Shown: positions 36,103-44,583 of the stretch, in pieces
Position numbering within the stretch: the stretch's first letter is position 1
Layout of the letters: each line of letters starts with the position of its first letter
Source of the DNA: an uncultured Bacillaceae bacterium
Lineage (GTDB): Bacteria > Bacillota > Bacilli > Bacillales > Amphibacillaceae
Assembly: GCA_937925695.1 (NCBI GenBank)
Contig: CALAMD010000065.1
Coordinates: forward strand, 1-62,713
DNA: 62,713 nucleotides
Direction: 5' to 3'
The notes under the pieces: generated by a model
Told to the model about the DNA's origin: nothing
Databases searched by the model: none
The model's input: the letters and a program-made list of their open reading frames with translations, nothing else
Made by a program: the position numbers and the translations under genes

Positions 36103-36411
36103 TTATGCATTAATAGATTCAATTACAAGTTTTGTAAATGGTTGACGATGGCCTTGTTTACGGCTATAGTTTTTCTTCGGCTTAAACTTATAGATCGTAA
36201 TTTTCTTATCAAGCCCGTGTTTATCAACTTTTGCCGTTACTGTTGCGCCATCAACATATGGCTGACCAATTTTAACGTCATCGCCACCAACAAACAGAAC
36301 TTTATCAAAAGTAACTGTCTCGTTAACATCGGCATCAAGTTTTTCAACGAAAATTGCTTGACCTTCTTCAACTTTAAGTTGTTTGCCACCTGTTTCAATA
36401 ATTGCGTACAT
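36103..36411 (-). CDS. rplU: 50S ribosomal protein L21
   Basis: 102 residues starting MYAIIETGGKQLKVEEG, with the C-terminal YKPKKN-type motif (FKPKKNYSRKQGHRQPFTK) that contacts 23S rRNA. AGGAGGTG lies before the ATG at 36411; an ORF start three codons earlier overlaps that site. It is the first gene of the rplU-prp-rpmA operon and is preceded by an L21-type leader and a strong promoter. Confidence 0.98.
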   Translation of the reverse strand: MYAIIETGGKQLKVEEGQAIFVEKLDADVNETVTFDKVLFVGGDDVKIGQPYVDGATVTAKVDKHGLDKKITIYKFKPKKNYSRKQGHRQPFTKLVIESINA

Positions 36412-36424
36412 GAATTGCACCTCC

Positions 36425-36517
36425 TAATCAACTAAGACTCGCCATACAGGTACCCATTCAATGGGATTTTATGACCTGTTCTGTGCGGTTGTAGCCCCTA
36501 GGTGCTACAAAAAGAAC
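36425..36517 (-). promoter_or_regulatory. L21 leader (autoregulatory 5' UTR of rplU)
   Basis: About 93 nt between the promoter and the rplU ribosome binding site. On the minus strand there is a hairpin TGTAGCACC/GGGGCTACA (about 36492-36511), then ACAGGTCATAAAATCCCATT followed by GAATGGGTACCTGTATGGCG, in which ACAGGT pairs with ACCTGT and CCCATT with AATGGG. This agrees with the L21 leader described in Firmicutes, thought to bind L21 for feedback control. Confidence 0.75.
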
Positions 36518-36523
36518 ATTTAA

Positions 36524-36552
36524 ATATTACCATGAACCTTCTTCCCTGTCAA
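36524..36552 (-). promoter_or_regulatory. Sigma-A promoter of rplU-prp-rpmA
   Basis: TTGACA (36547-36552), a 17-bp spacer and TAATAT (36524-36529) with an extended TGG element, on the minus strand. Near-consensus, as expected for a ribosomal protein operon. Confidence 0.85.
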
Positions 36553-36571
36553 GAAGCAATCATTTACCTCT

Positions 36572-37435
36572 TTACACAACGTCCTTAACAAGATCACCAA
36601 TTGTTTGTTGATACTTCTTTTCAGTGAAATAATAGTGCAAACATTCAGTTTCATCAATAGCTTTTCGCTTATATTTCCCTTCAATAATATAGATAGGATG
36701 TTTTATCTCACGATGAAACAGAAGAAAAATATCCATTAATGAATAATGACTAGGTACAATTAATGGTTGAATCCCTCTAATTGGTGTTTTTCCTTCATAG
36801 CGATTGAGTAAAAAGCGAATAAACACATAATATCGCCGTTTCCACTCTGTATGATTTTCAATGATTAAAAATAATAAAATTAAGATTAAACTTAAAGTAA
36901 AAGGAAAGATAAAGAATTGTCCAATGATGATCAGGAGACTAATGCATATGGAAGAAATGATCATCAACTGATAGGCTCGTTTAAAGGGAAATAACAAGGA
37001 TAAACCAAATAGTAATAATTTACCCCCATCTAAGGGCCAAATCGGTAACATATTAAAAATAAGAATGGTCGTGTTATAAAATAATACGAGTTCAAGCATT
37101 GATGCTGGTAAAATATTCATCATCATGATCAGCTGGGTAACCCCATAGATCCATATATGTTGTAGTGGACCCATCAAGACAACAAATGCCTCTTCTTTCA
37201 TCGGTCTACTTGAATGTTCATCTGTTTTCAACACACCACCAAATGCCCATAATGTAATACTCTCGACGCGCCAATTTAACCGGCGGGCCATAAAATAATG
37301 CCCTAATTCATGTATCAATACAATGGTCATGATAATAAATAATTCAACGAAGGTACCTGTTAAAAAAGAAATAACCACAAAGATAAGTAAAATGGGATGA
37401 AACCGAATCTGAGGGAGATGCTTAAGGTAGGTCAT
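36572..37435 (-). CDS. spoIVFB: Stage IV sporulation protein FB (site-2 metalloprotease for pro-sigma-K)
   Basis: Intramembrane zinc protease that activates sigma-K in the mother cell. 287 residues, matching B. subtilis. The HEXXH motif is HELGH (about residues 43-47, in IVLIHELGHYFMARRL) and the second zinc ligand is in LPIWPLDGGKLL (Asp near 136). Six membrane segments are expected, followed by a cytoplasmic CBS-like tail (about 210-287). The ATG lies 14 bp inside the end of spoIVFA, so the two are coupled. In the known system SpoIVFA and BofA hold SpoIVFB inactive until SpoIVB signals from the forespore. Confidence 0.94.
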   Translation of the reverse strand: MTYLKHLPQIRFHPILLIFVVISFLTGTFVELFIIMTIVLIHELGHYFMARRLNWRVESITLWAFGGVLKTDEHSSRPMKEEAFVVLMGPLQHIWIYGVTQLIMMMNILPASMLELVLFYNTTILIFNMLPIWPLDGGKLLLFGLSLLFPFKRAYQLMIISSICISLLIIIGQFFIFPFTLSLILILLFLIIENHTEWKRRYYVFIRFLLNRYEGKTPIRGIQPLIVPSHYSLMDIFLLFHREIKHPIYIIEGKYKRKAIDETECLHYYFTEKKYQQTIGDLVKDVV

Positions 37436-38195
37436 CAACGGTAATCACCTGAATTGGATCGATATATGTTTGATCTTTTTCTATTGAAAAAAATACTGAA
37501 CGATGATCATGGTTAGGATCAAATGTACCGATCTCTTGGTGTTTGGCCACATACTGATATAAGTGGACATCAATAGAACTTAGGAATCCATAAGTAGTCT
37601 TACTTCGATCTGCATGCTGAATAACAACAGTTTTATTTGTTTCCCGATCATTCCCAGCAAATACAATAATGCCGTCACGCCAAGCCGAAACGGATGAAAA
37701 TTCTTCAGGATCAATCATAATACCAGAACCATGACTTTGAAATGATTGACTGACACTTCCCATAACGGGCAATGAGTCGATTTCTGCATCTCCGACATAA
37801 TCATTTGTTTTCAAAGAAAAAGCTAAAGGTGATCCAAAGGCCTCTTGATACCATTGGTGGATGCTCGCAAAAGGAAACTCTTCTTGGATAGCATGGCTTG
37901 TCCATTGTTTTGGTTTTTCAAGCAAGGGGATATTTGTTTGCAATAAAATGGCTACAACAAAGAAAAGAATCGCGGCAAGGACCCCTTTTAGGAAAAACTG
38001 GCCAACAAATGAAAATTGCTCTGCAGATGTTTCCGGTTGTTGATTTTCTTGGAAAACTGCATAATATCCATGTTTTTCTTCTTCTTGAGGAAGGGGTGGG
38101 ATAATTTGTTGTCTCCCTTGATTACTTTTTATAACCCGACGCATATTATTTCGCTTAGCGATTGATTGTCTCACTTTTTGTACCGCTTTATTCAT
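37422..38195 (-). CDS. spoIVFA: Stage IV sporulation protein FA (SpoIVFB regulator)
   Basis: 257 residues from the ATG at 38195; a GTG three codons earlier is also possible. Basic cytoplasmic N-terminus (1-65), one membrane helix (about 72-92, FLKGVLAAILFFVVAILLQT), then an intermembrane-space domain that is a LytM/M23 fold (about 150-257, with GSGIMIDPEEFSSVSAWRDG). The zinc ligands of active M23 peptidases are not seen, as expected for a regulator. It forms an operon with spoIVFB and has a good sigma-E promoter upstream. Confidence 0.92.
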   Translation of the reverse strand: MNKAVQKVRQSIAKRNNMRRVIKSNQGRQQIIPPLPQEEEKHGYYAVFQENQQPETSAEQFSFVGQFFLKGVLAAILFFVVAILLQTNIPLLEKPKQWTSHAIQEEFPFASIHQWYQEAFGSPLAFSLKTNDYVGDAEIDSLPVMGSVSQSFQSHGSGIMIDPEEFSSVSAWRDGIIVFAGNDRETNKTVVIQHADRSKTTYGFLSSIDVHLYQYVAKHQEIGTFDPNHDHRSVFFSIEKDQTYIDPIQVITVDDLP

Positions 38196-38212
38196 TTGCC
38201 TCACCGTCCTTC

Positions 38213-38242
38213 ACTATATGATACTTTACTGTATCCTATGAA
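38213..38242 (-). promoter_or_regulatory. Probable sigma-E promoter of spoIVFA-spoIVFB
   Basis: On the minus strand TTCATAGG (38235-38242), a 14-bp spacer, then CATATAGT (38213-38220), close to the sigma-E -10 CATACANT. The B. subtilis spoIVF operon is a sigma-E target, which supports the call. Confidence 0.6.
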
Positions 38243-38292
38243 TCATTCAGTCAAGATATGATGTGAGGCAGTAAAAAAACGTATTTTCTATT

Positions 38293-38330
38293 AAAAAAAG
38301 AAGTAATGAATAATTTCAATTACTTCTTTT
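38293..38330 (-). terminator. Terminator of the mreBCD-minCD run
   Basis: Minus strand AAAAGAAGTAAT pairs with ATTACTTCTTTT around a short loop and runs into a T7 tract, 15 bp after the minD stop. Confidence 0.88.
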
Positions 38331-38345
38331 CATAAATAGATACAT

Positions 38346-39143
38346 TTATGATCTCATGCCAAAGAATTTTTTAACTTTTTTAAAGAAACCCTTGTCATCT
38401 TCTAATGATTGAAGAGGGACTGTTTCCCCTAATATCCTTCTCGCAATATTTCGATAGGCAATCGATGCTTTGGAGTTGGGTTGAAATGCGACTGGTTCAC
38501 CTTCATTAGAAGCTTTGATGACTTCATCGTCATCCAAAACGATTCCTAAAAGATCAATAGAAAGAACTTGGACGATATCATCCACGTCTAACATTTCGCC
38601 ACTTTGCATCATATGGTTACGAATTCTATTAATCACTAATTTTGGTCTTGCCATATCTTCTTGTTCAAGTAATCCGATAATTCGATCCGCATCCCGTACG
38701 CTTGCATGTTCAGGTGTTGTCACAACAATAGCTTGATCCGCACCAGCAATCGCACTTTGAAAACCATGTTCTATGCCGGCAGGACAATCAATGATAATAT
38801 AATCATAGTCTTGTTTAAGTTCTTCAACAATTTTTATCATACCTTCACTCGTAACAGCAGTTTTATCACTTGTTTGCGCTGCTGGTAATAAAGAAAGGTA
38901 CTCAAAACGCTTATCCTGGATCAGAGCTTGTTTCAACTTGCATCGTCCATTGATGACATCAACAATATCAAAGATAATTCTATTTTCTAATCCCATCACA
39001 ACATCAAGGTTTCTTAAACCAATATCTGTATCAATTAAACAAACCTTTTTATCCATTAAGGCCAAAGCTGTTCCAAGATTTGCTGTTGTTGTGGTCTTAC
39101 CAACACCACCTTTACCTGAAGTGATGACAATCGCTTCACCCAT
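38346..39143 (-). CDS. minD: Septum-site determining ATPase MinD
   Basis: Membrane-bound deviant Walker ATPase that recruits MinC to block division away from midcell. From the ATG at 39143 (AAAGGAG upstream) it has 265 residues, the family length. Deviant Walker A GKGGVGKTT (about residues 10-18), VCLIDTDIGLRNLD (switch I region), IIDCPAGIEHGF (switch II), and a C-terminal amphipathic membrane-targeting helix near FFKKVKKFFGM. It overlaps minC by eight bases. In Bacillus Min is positioned by DivIVA, not MinE, and no minE is present here. Confidence 0.98.
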   Translation of the reverse strand: MGEAIVITSGKGGVGKTTTTANLGTALALMDKKVCLIDTDIGLRNLDVVMGLENRIIFDIVDVINGRCKLKQALIQDKRFEYLSLLPAAQTSDKTAVTSEGMIKIVEELKQDYDYIIIDCPAGIEHGFQSAIAGADQAIVVTTPEHASVRDADRIIGLLEQEDMARPKLVINRIRNHMMQSGEMLDVDDIVQVLSIDLLGIVLDDDEVIKASNEGEPVAFQPNSKASIAYRNIARRILGETVPLQSLEDDKGFFKKVKKFFGMRS

Positions 39144-39822
39144 TTTGCATTCTCCTTTCAAAACTGGATAAATCTTTACGTAAATGAGAAAGAACTTGCA
39201 GTCTATCAATCACGATTTTATCTTCTTTTTCACTAATGAACCCACATTCCATATACACACCAGTAGTTTCATAGTCTGGCGCCCTACTTATGTAATCAGC
39301 TATCCGAAGTTGGCTAGGCTTCATGTAGGCAGCTGCAATCACGGCTTGACGATCACCATTTGCACCAGCATGGGCTGTACCTCGTAAATTTCCCATTATA
39401 TAAACGTCCCCTGTAGAGACAACCATCCCACCTGGGTTCACATCACCAATCAACAACAAATCTCCCGTTACTTCAAGGACTTGGCCAGATCTAACGATTC
39501 GATGTATCGCCTTAACTTGACTTTCCTCTTTCCATTTAAGGGCTTCTTCCCGCGTAATCACATTTGATTCAATTGTATCGATCGCTAAGCGATTTCCTTC
39601 ATGGATGATTTGTTTTAGTTGTTCTTTTTGTTTCTCAGTCAAATAGCGATTCCCTAATTCAACGTTAACAGAAACAATCGGATCTTCTCGATTTGGCCGA
39701 CTGCTTTCAACAACTTGTTTTAATTCTGCTAAGGCTTCATCAAAAGAACATAAATCATTAATTAACAATGTGAGTCCATTTTGCCTACCTTTGATTGTAA
39801 CGTTCTGTTTCTTTTCCTGCAT
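39136..39822 (-). CDS. minC: Septum-site determining protein MinC
   Basis: Inhibitor of FtsZ assembly, activated by MinD. 228 residues, as in B. subtilis. N-terminal FtsZ-inhibiting domain (about 1-100) and C-terminal beta-helix domain (about 115-215) with GDVNPGGMVVSTGDVYIMG and LRGTAHAGANGD, which binds MinD. The ATG follows a GAGGTGA site. It lies 40 bp after mreD, the mreBCD-minCD order of Bacillus, so shape and division-site genes are co-transcribed. Confidence 0.97.
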   Translation of the reverse strand: MQEKKQNVTIKGRQNGLTLLINDLCSFDEALAELKQVVESSRPNREDPIVSVNVELGNRYLTEKQKEQLKQIIHEGNRLAIDTIESNVITREEALKWKEESQVKAIHRIVRSGQVLEVTGDLLLIGDVNPGGMVVSTGDVYIMGNLRGTAHAGANGDRQAVIAAAYMKPSQLRIADYISRAPDYETTGVYMECGFISEKEDKIVIDRLQVLSHLRKDLSSFERRMQNG

Positions 39823-39862
39823 GTTCCGTTCACCTCATTAAGTAACTAGCGAATTAACAAAC

Positions 39863-40393
39863 TTATCGATCCACTAAATCGCCTTGTTTCCAGCTCAATA
39901 ATCTATTTTTGAAAAATGGGTAACAAATAATTAGAAAGATCATATTCGCTAAGACTGTTGGTAGCAAGCGAAAATAAAAGTAATGTGACCACTCAAACTG
40001 AGCAACACCGATAAACAAGTAAATAGTATTGATAGCTAACTCTACTAAGATAATGCCAATTACTCCGAGCAGAAAAGTCACTGTGAAATTTTCTCGAAAA
40101 TGTTTTTTTAACGTGTGAACAATATAGGTGACAATTCCATACACAAACATATAAACGCCTAATATATCTGTGTAAACAATATCAATAAACAAGCCAAAAA
40201 TAACACTGTATACAACGGAAAAATAGGTTGTTTCCCGATCATAAAATATAGCAATCAAGATTAAGAAGATAAACAGCCAATGTGGTACGAGTTGGGTATC
40301 ACTATCTAAAAGAAAAGATGCCAATAGTTGTCCATTAACACCCTCAACGACTAGTAATAGAAATAGGGTAATCGGAATGTAAAGATGCCTCAC
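39863..40393 (-). CDS. mreD: Rod shape-determining membrane protein MreD
   Basis: 176-residue membrane protein with about five or six helices, part of the elongasome with MreB, MreC, RodA and PBPs. The sequence is poorly conserved in the family; identity rests on hydrophobicity, the IFGLFIDIVYTDILGVYMFVY region (D near residue 70) and position. The start overlaps the mreC stop by four bases (ATGA), showing translational coupling. Confidence 0.93.
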   Translation of the reverse strand: MRHLYIPITLFLLLVVEGVNGQLLASFLLDSDTQLVPHWLFIFLILIAIFYDRETTYFSVVYSVIFGLFIDIVYTDILGVYMFVYGIVTYIVHTLKKHFRENFTVTFLLGVIGIILVELAINTIYLFIGVAQFEWSHYFYFRLLPTVLANMIFLIICYPFFKNRLLSWKQGDLVDR

Positions 40394-41268
40394 TCAAGAT
40401 CACCCGACTCATTCTGTTCTTCCTCATCATACAAATCAGCATCAACAACAATGACATGATGTACATCATATATGTTAGCAGCAGGCTCCACTAATGCCGT
40501 ACTCGTAAGACCATATTGATCTGGAACAACTTCCTTCACTGTACCAATTGGAAGGCCAGCTGGGAACAAACCACCCATTCCGGATGATACAACAAGCTCT
40601 CCTTCTTCGACCTCTTGCTCAGATTCTTCGATGATTCTAAATAATAATGATTGACTTTCATGGTCAAATTGTTCGATTAACCCAAATACATCTTTTCCTT
40701 CTTCACGTATTATTGTAGCAGATATTCGATTAAATTGATCAAATCCTGACAATAACTGGACGGTTGCACTAGATTGGGCTACACTTTGAATTTTACCTAA
40801 CATCCCATCTGGTGTAATGACAGCCATGTTTTTCTTTACACCATCTTGCTCACCTTTGTTGATTGTTACCTGCTCGAGCCAACGTTCTGGTGAGCGAGAA
40901 ATGACTGTTGCCTGAATAGGACGATAGTCTCGAATTGAGTGGGTTTTATCAATGATTTCTCTTAATTCTTCATTATCTTTTTTAAGTTGTTGCACTTCGT
41001 AAATCAATGTTTTATATTCAGCTAATTTTTCCTTTAACACTTGATTCTCTTCATAGGTATGTTTCAAATCGCGTAGGTTGTTGACAACGTTTTTTACATA
41101 ATTTGCTGGGAAATATACTGCTTGTTGAACCCAACCAACTGAGTCTTTGATAAATTGTTCAGGCATTGTTAATCTTTTTTGATCACTTAACGAATAACCG
41201 ATTAAAGCTACGAGCAAAATGATCCCTATTAAGATGATGAACAATCGCTTATTACGAAAAAATGACAT
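40390..41268 (-). CDS. mreC: Rod shape-determining protein MreC
   Basis: Single-pass membrane protein linking MreB filaments to the wall synthesis enzymes. 292 residues: N-terminal helix (about 8-28), a coiled coil (about 60-105, with YKTLIYEVQQLKKDNEELRE), then the two-lobed beta domain (about 115-275) with PERWLEQVTINKG and VVSSGMGGLFPAGLPIG. The acidic C-terminal tail (DLYDEEEQNESGDLE) is typical for Bacillaceae. It lies 12 bp after mreB. Confidence 0.96.
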   Translation of the reverse strand: MSFFRNKRLFIILIGIILLVALIGYSLSDQKRLTMPEQFIKDSVGWVQQAVYFPANYVKNVVNNLRDLKHTYEENQVLKEKLAEYKTLIYEVQQLKKDNEELREIIDKTHSIRDYRPIQATVISRSPERWLEQVTINKGEQDGVKKNMAVITPDGMLGKIQSVAQSSATVQLLSGFDQFNRISATIIREEGKDVFGLIEQFDHESQSLLFRIIEESEQEVEEGELVVSSGMGGLFPAGLPIGTVKEVVPDQYGLTSTALVEPAANIYDVHHVIVVDADLYDEEEQNESGDLE

Positions 41269-41280
41269 AAAAACACCTGC

Positions 41281-42321
41281 TTATTCAATAGAATGATGTG
41301 ATGAAACATTTGGATTTGAACGAAAATGCTGAATGTATTCTAAAGATTTTCCAGTTCCAATAGCGACACTATCTAATGGGTTTTCTGCTCTAAAGACAGG
41401 TATTTTTGTTTCATCACTAATCACTTGGTCTAAATTCATTAACAAGGATCCACCGCCGGAAATAACAATACCTCGATCCATAATATCTGCTGCTAGTTCA
41501 GGTGGTGTATTTTCCAAAGTACCTTTCACCGCATCAATAATATTATTGACGGATTCAGTTAACGATGTAGCAATTTCTTCTGCAGTTACCGTTATCGTTT
41601 TTGGTAAGCCAGTTAATAAATCTCTGCCTCTTATATCCATTTCTTCATTTTCTTCAACATTTCCTGCATAACCAATTTCCATTTTGATAGCTTCTGCCGT
41701 TCTTTCGCCGATCATTAGATTGTAATTTTTTCTAATGTACTGAATAATATCATCATCTAAATTATCACCAGCTGTACGAATGGATTGACTGGTAACAATT
41801 CCCCCAAGGGAGATCACTGCAACTTCGGTAGTTCCACCACCAACATCAACAATCATACTTCCGGTAGGTTCCCAAACAGGCAGACCAACACCAATGGCCG
41901 CAGCAAATGGTTCAGCAATTGGATAGGCATCTTTTGCCCCTGCTTGCTTGGCAGCATCAATTACCGCCCGCTCTTCAACCATAGTTATCCCCGAAGGTAC
42001 ACAGATAATTACATTTGGTTTACTAGCCAAAAACGATCTTCTCCGCATGGCTTTTTTTATGTAATAATTCATCATGATTGCTGTAGTATCATAATCCGCA
42101 ATCACACCATCTTGCATTGGACGAATAACAGATATATTTCCAGGAGTTCGACCAATCATATTGCGGGCAGCATTTCCAACTGCCTCTATTTCGCCTGTTT
42201 CAATATTTTTTGCGACGACAGAAGGTTCGCGAAGGACGACACCTTTATTACGAACATATACAAGTGTGTTTGCTGTTCCTAAATCTAAACCTAAATCTTG
42301 CGATAAACTAAATCGGCTCAC
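41281..42321 (-). CDS. mreB: Rod shape-determining protein MreB (bacterial actin)
   Basis: Actin-like ATPase that forms membrane-bound filaments guiding lateral wall synthesis. 346 residues, slightly longer than the usual 335-340 because of a polar C-terminal tail. Motifs: phosphate 1 DLGLDLGTANTLVYV (about residues 9-23), VDVGGGTTEVAVIS (phosphate 2, near 160), and the adenosine motif ISGGGSLL near 290. The start is GTG with GGGAGA upstream. About 250 bp of unusual upstream DNA hold a tandem repeat, a promoter and a hairpin (42355-42521). Firmicutes often have MreB paralogues (Mbl, MreBH); operon position identifies this one as MreB. Confidence 0.97.
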   Translation of the reverse strand: MSRFSLSQDLGLDLGTANTLVYVRNKGVVLREPSVVAKNIETGEIEAVGNAARNMIGRTPGNISVIRPMQDGVIADYDTTAIMMNYYIKKAMRRRSFLASKPNVIICVPSGITMVEERAVIDAAKQAGAKDAYPIAEPFAAAIGVGLPVWEPTGSMIVDVGGGTTEVAVISLGGIVTSQSIRTAGDNLDDDIIQYIRKNYNLMIGERTAEAIKMEIGYAGNVEENEEMDIRGRDLLTGLPKTITVTAEEIATSLTESVNNIIDAVKGTLENTPPELAADIMDRGIVISGGGSLLMNLDQVISDETKIPVFRAENPLDSVAIGTGKSLEYIQHFRSNPNVSSHHSIE

Positions 42322-42354
42322 AAAAATCTCCCTTTCCTACTGAGCAAATCTTTT

Positions 42355-42416
42355 GATGTATATCAATTAATATAACTATTTATAGGATGTATATCATTAA
42401 ATATAGCGATTTATAA
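42355..42416. repeat. Two-copy 31-bp tandem repeat upstream of mreB
   Basis: Copies at 42355-42385 and 42386-42416 match at 26 of 31 positions by eye. Each begins with the partly symmetric GATGTATATC. The 31-bp period is close to three helical turns, so two bound proteins would lie on the same DNA face. The second copy overlaps the proposed -10 of mreB. Confidence 0.75.
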
Positions 42417-42428
42417 ATCATGATGCAA
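42400..42428 (-). promoter_or_regulatory. Candidate sigma-A promoter of mreB
   Basis: TTGCAT (42423-42428), a 17-bp spacer and TATATT (42400-42405), on the minus strand. It gives a leader of about 70 nt containing the first copy of the 31-bp repeat. Confidence 0.5.
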
Positions 42429-42485
42429 TGGTCTTTGTCATGAAAACAAATCACTGTTAATACGAATACCAATAACGCCCATGCG

Positions 42486-42521
42486 AAAGCGCCATTGTCA
42501 TATGAGAAAAAATGGCGCTTT
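42486..42521. other. Perfect inverted repeat between radC and mreB
   Basis: An 11-bp perfect stem, AAAGCGCCATT (42486-42496) with AATGGCGCTTT (42511-42521), and a 14-base loop. It lies 50 bp after the radC stop. Neither strand has a T tract after the stem, so it may be a stabilising 3' stem, a weak terminator or a protein site. Confidence 0.7.
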
Positions 42522-42572
42522 ACCAATGACATCTATTTAATTATACGAAAAAAATGACAAAATAGATAGCTT

Positions 42573-43262
42573 TTATAAGTAGCCTTTTTCTTTTAGTGAG
42601 ATAAATTTACGATCACCGATGATGATATGGTCTAATAGCTCAATGCCCATTATTTTACCTGATTCAACTAATCTTCTCGTTACATGAATATCTTCTTGTG
42701 ATGGTGTAGGATCGCCTGAAGGATGATTGTGTACACAAATAATTGTCGCAGCAGATCGCTTAACAGCTTCACGGAATACTTCCCGGGGATGGACAATTGA
42801 GGCATTTAAGGAACCGATGAAGATTGTCTGTTGATGGATGACTTGATTTTTAGTATTGAGGAATAAAGCAACAAAATGTTCTTGCTTCAAATGTCGCATC
42901 TCTTCCATTACATAATCAGCCCCATCTTCTGGTGAGCGAATGATGTATTTTTCTTCTGGTCGCTGTTGATTAAGTCGCTTCCCGATTTCAATCGCCGCTA
43001 AAATGGAAACTCCTTTTGCTTCACCAATACCTCTAATTGAAGTAAGTTCTTCAATCGTTGCATCCGCAAGTAATCTAATTCCCTCAAAATGCATGAGGAC
43101 ACGATTTGATAAATCTAATGCCGATGCCTCCTTGGTGCCACTGCCAATCAGAATAGAGATTAATTCTTGATTTGATAAATGACTTGCTCCAAAGGCAAGT
43201 AATCGTTCTCGGGGACGATCTTCTTTAGGTACGTCCTTGATCATAATCGTCGTGTCGGTCAT
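42573..43262 (-). CDS. radC: RadC/YsxA family JAB-domain protein
   Basis: 229 residues. An N-terminal helix-hairpin-helix region (about 40-85, with LTSIRGIGEAKG) is followed by a JAB/MPN metalloprotease-like domain (about 100-229) with the zinc motif HNHPSGDPTPSQED (H-x-H-x7-D, near residue 177). The family was named after a DNA-repair allele later reassigned, and its cellular role remains unclear. AGGAGG precedes the ATG. In B. subtilis maf lies between this gene and spoIIB; here maf is absent. Confidence 0.95.
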   Translation of the reverse strand: MTDTTIMIKDVPKEDRPRERLLAFGASHLSNQELISILIGSGTKEASALDLSNRVLMHFEGIRLLADATIEELTSIRGIGEAKGVSILAAIEIGKRLNQQRPEEKYIIRSPEDGADYVMEEMRHLKQEHFVALFLNTKNQVIHQQTIFIGSLNASIVHPREVFREAVKRSAATIICVHNHPSGDPTPSQEDIHVTRRLVESGKIMGIELLDHIIIGDRKFISLKEKGYL

Positions 43263-43418
43263 GGTAAAACCTCCTATATTTTAATCGTGTCTCTATTTTA
43301 TCGAATTAGCGAGATTTCAACCAATCACGATTCTTACATTTATCCCCAATTTGCTATGGTGAAAATTAAGATTTTAAATTGACGAATGGACAAATTTAGA
43401 TGTTGAATGTCCCTCATT

Positions 43419-44282
43419 TTATAAATTGAAGATTGAAATAAATTGTTGCCATATTTCTAATAATAAAGCAGATTGAATTGCTGGATTATTTAAATCATCG
43501 ATTTTATTCATTAATTCGCCAAGAAATGGTTCAATATGGCTATATTCTCCTTGTGCTTCGTCTAATATATCTTGCCATGCTTCAGTATTGATGCTTCCAT
43601 TTGTACCTAGATCGATTACAGATTGGTCCCATAGTTCCTGAAAAGATGTTAACCACTCATACTCTTGTTCGGAAACCTCTACCTCATATTCTGGTGTTTC
43701 CCATTCCTTCACATAGATTTCTATTTCATCACTTTCCAATTCGGTTGCTAATATTTCTGCAGCTGTTTTTGTAGCCGCTACACCAGCAAATAAGAAATAT
43801 TGTTCATTCATTTGCCATAAAACTACCGACAAACCTTCCGCTTCATATGATGCCATTGATATTTCGGCATTATCCCTTTCATTAAATACACCGACCTGTA
43901 ATACATAACCATGCATCGGCTTTAATGTATATGATAATTGAGCTTCAGCATGATCTGCCACATCCTGATTAGCATCTTCAATTTTCATTTGGTTTGACAC
44001 CGGTTGTTGTTGTAAATCCTGAGGATGGTCACTAACATTTGTCAAAAAGTTAAGCATAACAAATCCCAGTACAGAACCAATAAATAAAGCTGAAAACATG
44101 GCGATCATAAATGGTTTTAGCCTTTTGATATGATTAGTGATTTTTCTTGTCCGACTAGGCTCGTCTACTTCATAGTTTCTAGTAAATGTGGGAAATTTTT
44201 CTTCATTGACTTGATTTTCCGTTTCCTTTTTGGTCACTTGTTCAAATTCGTCCCATACGATTATATCGTCCTTCTTTTTCAA
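43419..44282 (-). CDS. spoIIB: Stage II sporulation protein B-like SPOR-domain protein
   Basis: 287 residues: acidic N-terminus, one membrane helix (about 58-80, MIAMFSALFIGSVLGFVML), an extracytoplasmic link, and a SPOR-type peptidoglycan-binding domain (about 124-193, beginning GYVLQVGVFNERDNAEIS). A Glu-rich helical C-terminus follows (about 200-287). In B. subtilis SpoIIB sits at the sporulation septum and speeds septal wall thinning at engulfment. Length, topology and position between radC and folC support the assignment, though SPOR proteins are poorly conserved. AGGGAA lies before the ATG. The B. subtilis neighbours maf and comC are both missing. Confidence 0.82.
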   Translation of the reverse strand: MKKKDDIIVWDEFEQVTKKETENQVNEEKFPTFTRNYEVDEPSRTRKITNHIKRLKPFMIAMFSALFIGSVLGFVMLNFLTNVSDHPQDLQQQPVSNQMKIEDANQDVADHAEAQLSYTLKPMHGYVLQVGVFNERDNAEISMASYEAEGLSVVLWQMNEQYFLFAGVAATKTAAEILATELESDEIEIYVKEWETPEYEVEVSEQEYEWLTSFQELWDQSVIDLGTNGSINTEAWQDILDEAQGEYSHIEPFLGELMNKIDDLNNPAIQSALLLEIWQQFISIFNL

Positions 44283-44583
44283 TTTATTCCCTCACTTTGC
44301 TAGCGAATTGATTACACTCTAGCACACATCTAGTAAAAAGTAAGAAGATAATTGTCGCTTAGCAAATAAAACTTTCTACATAAAATATGAATATTTTTAG
44401 GAAAATATTTTATTTTTCTGTCCCTTGAATTTAAAGCTGGTAACCCAAAATATCAGTATTTATTAACCTGAGACAAATTCAAATATGGTAAGTGATTCGA
44501 AAAGACACAAAACATTTTTCAAACAAAACTACAATGATTATGTAACATTAGAAACGGACTGTTTTTTCAAAGGAGGTTTTTAT

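Noticed and set aside
41785..42282. 165-codon plus-strand frame opposite mreB
   Set aside because: Lies wholly within conserved mreB sequence and has low-complexity Asn/Ser composition typical of a shadow frame.
44390..44409. AATATTTT/AAAATATT hairpin followed by T-rich sequence
   Set aside because: Stem is pure AT and very weak, and no plus-strand gene precedes it.
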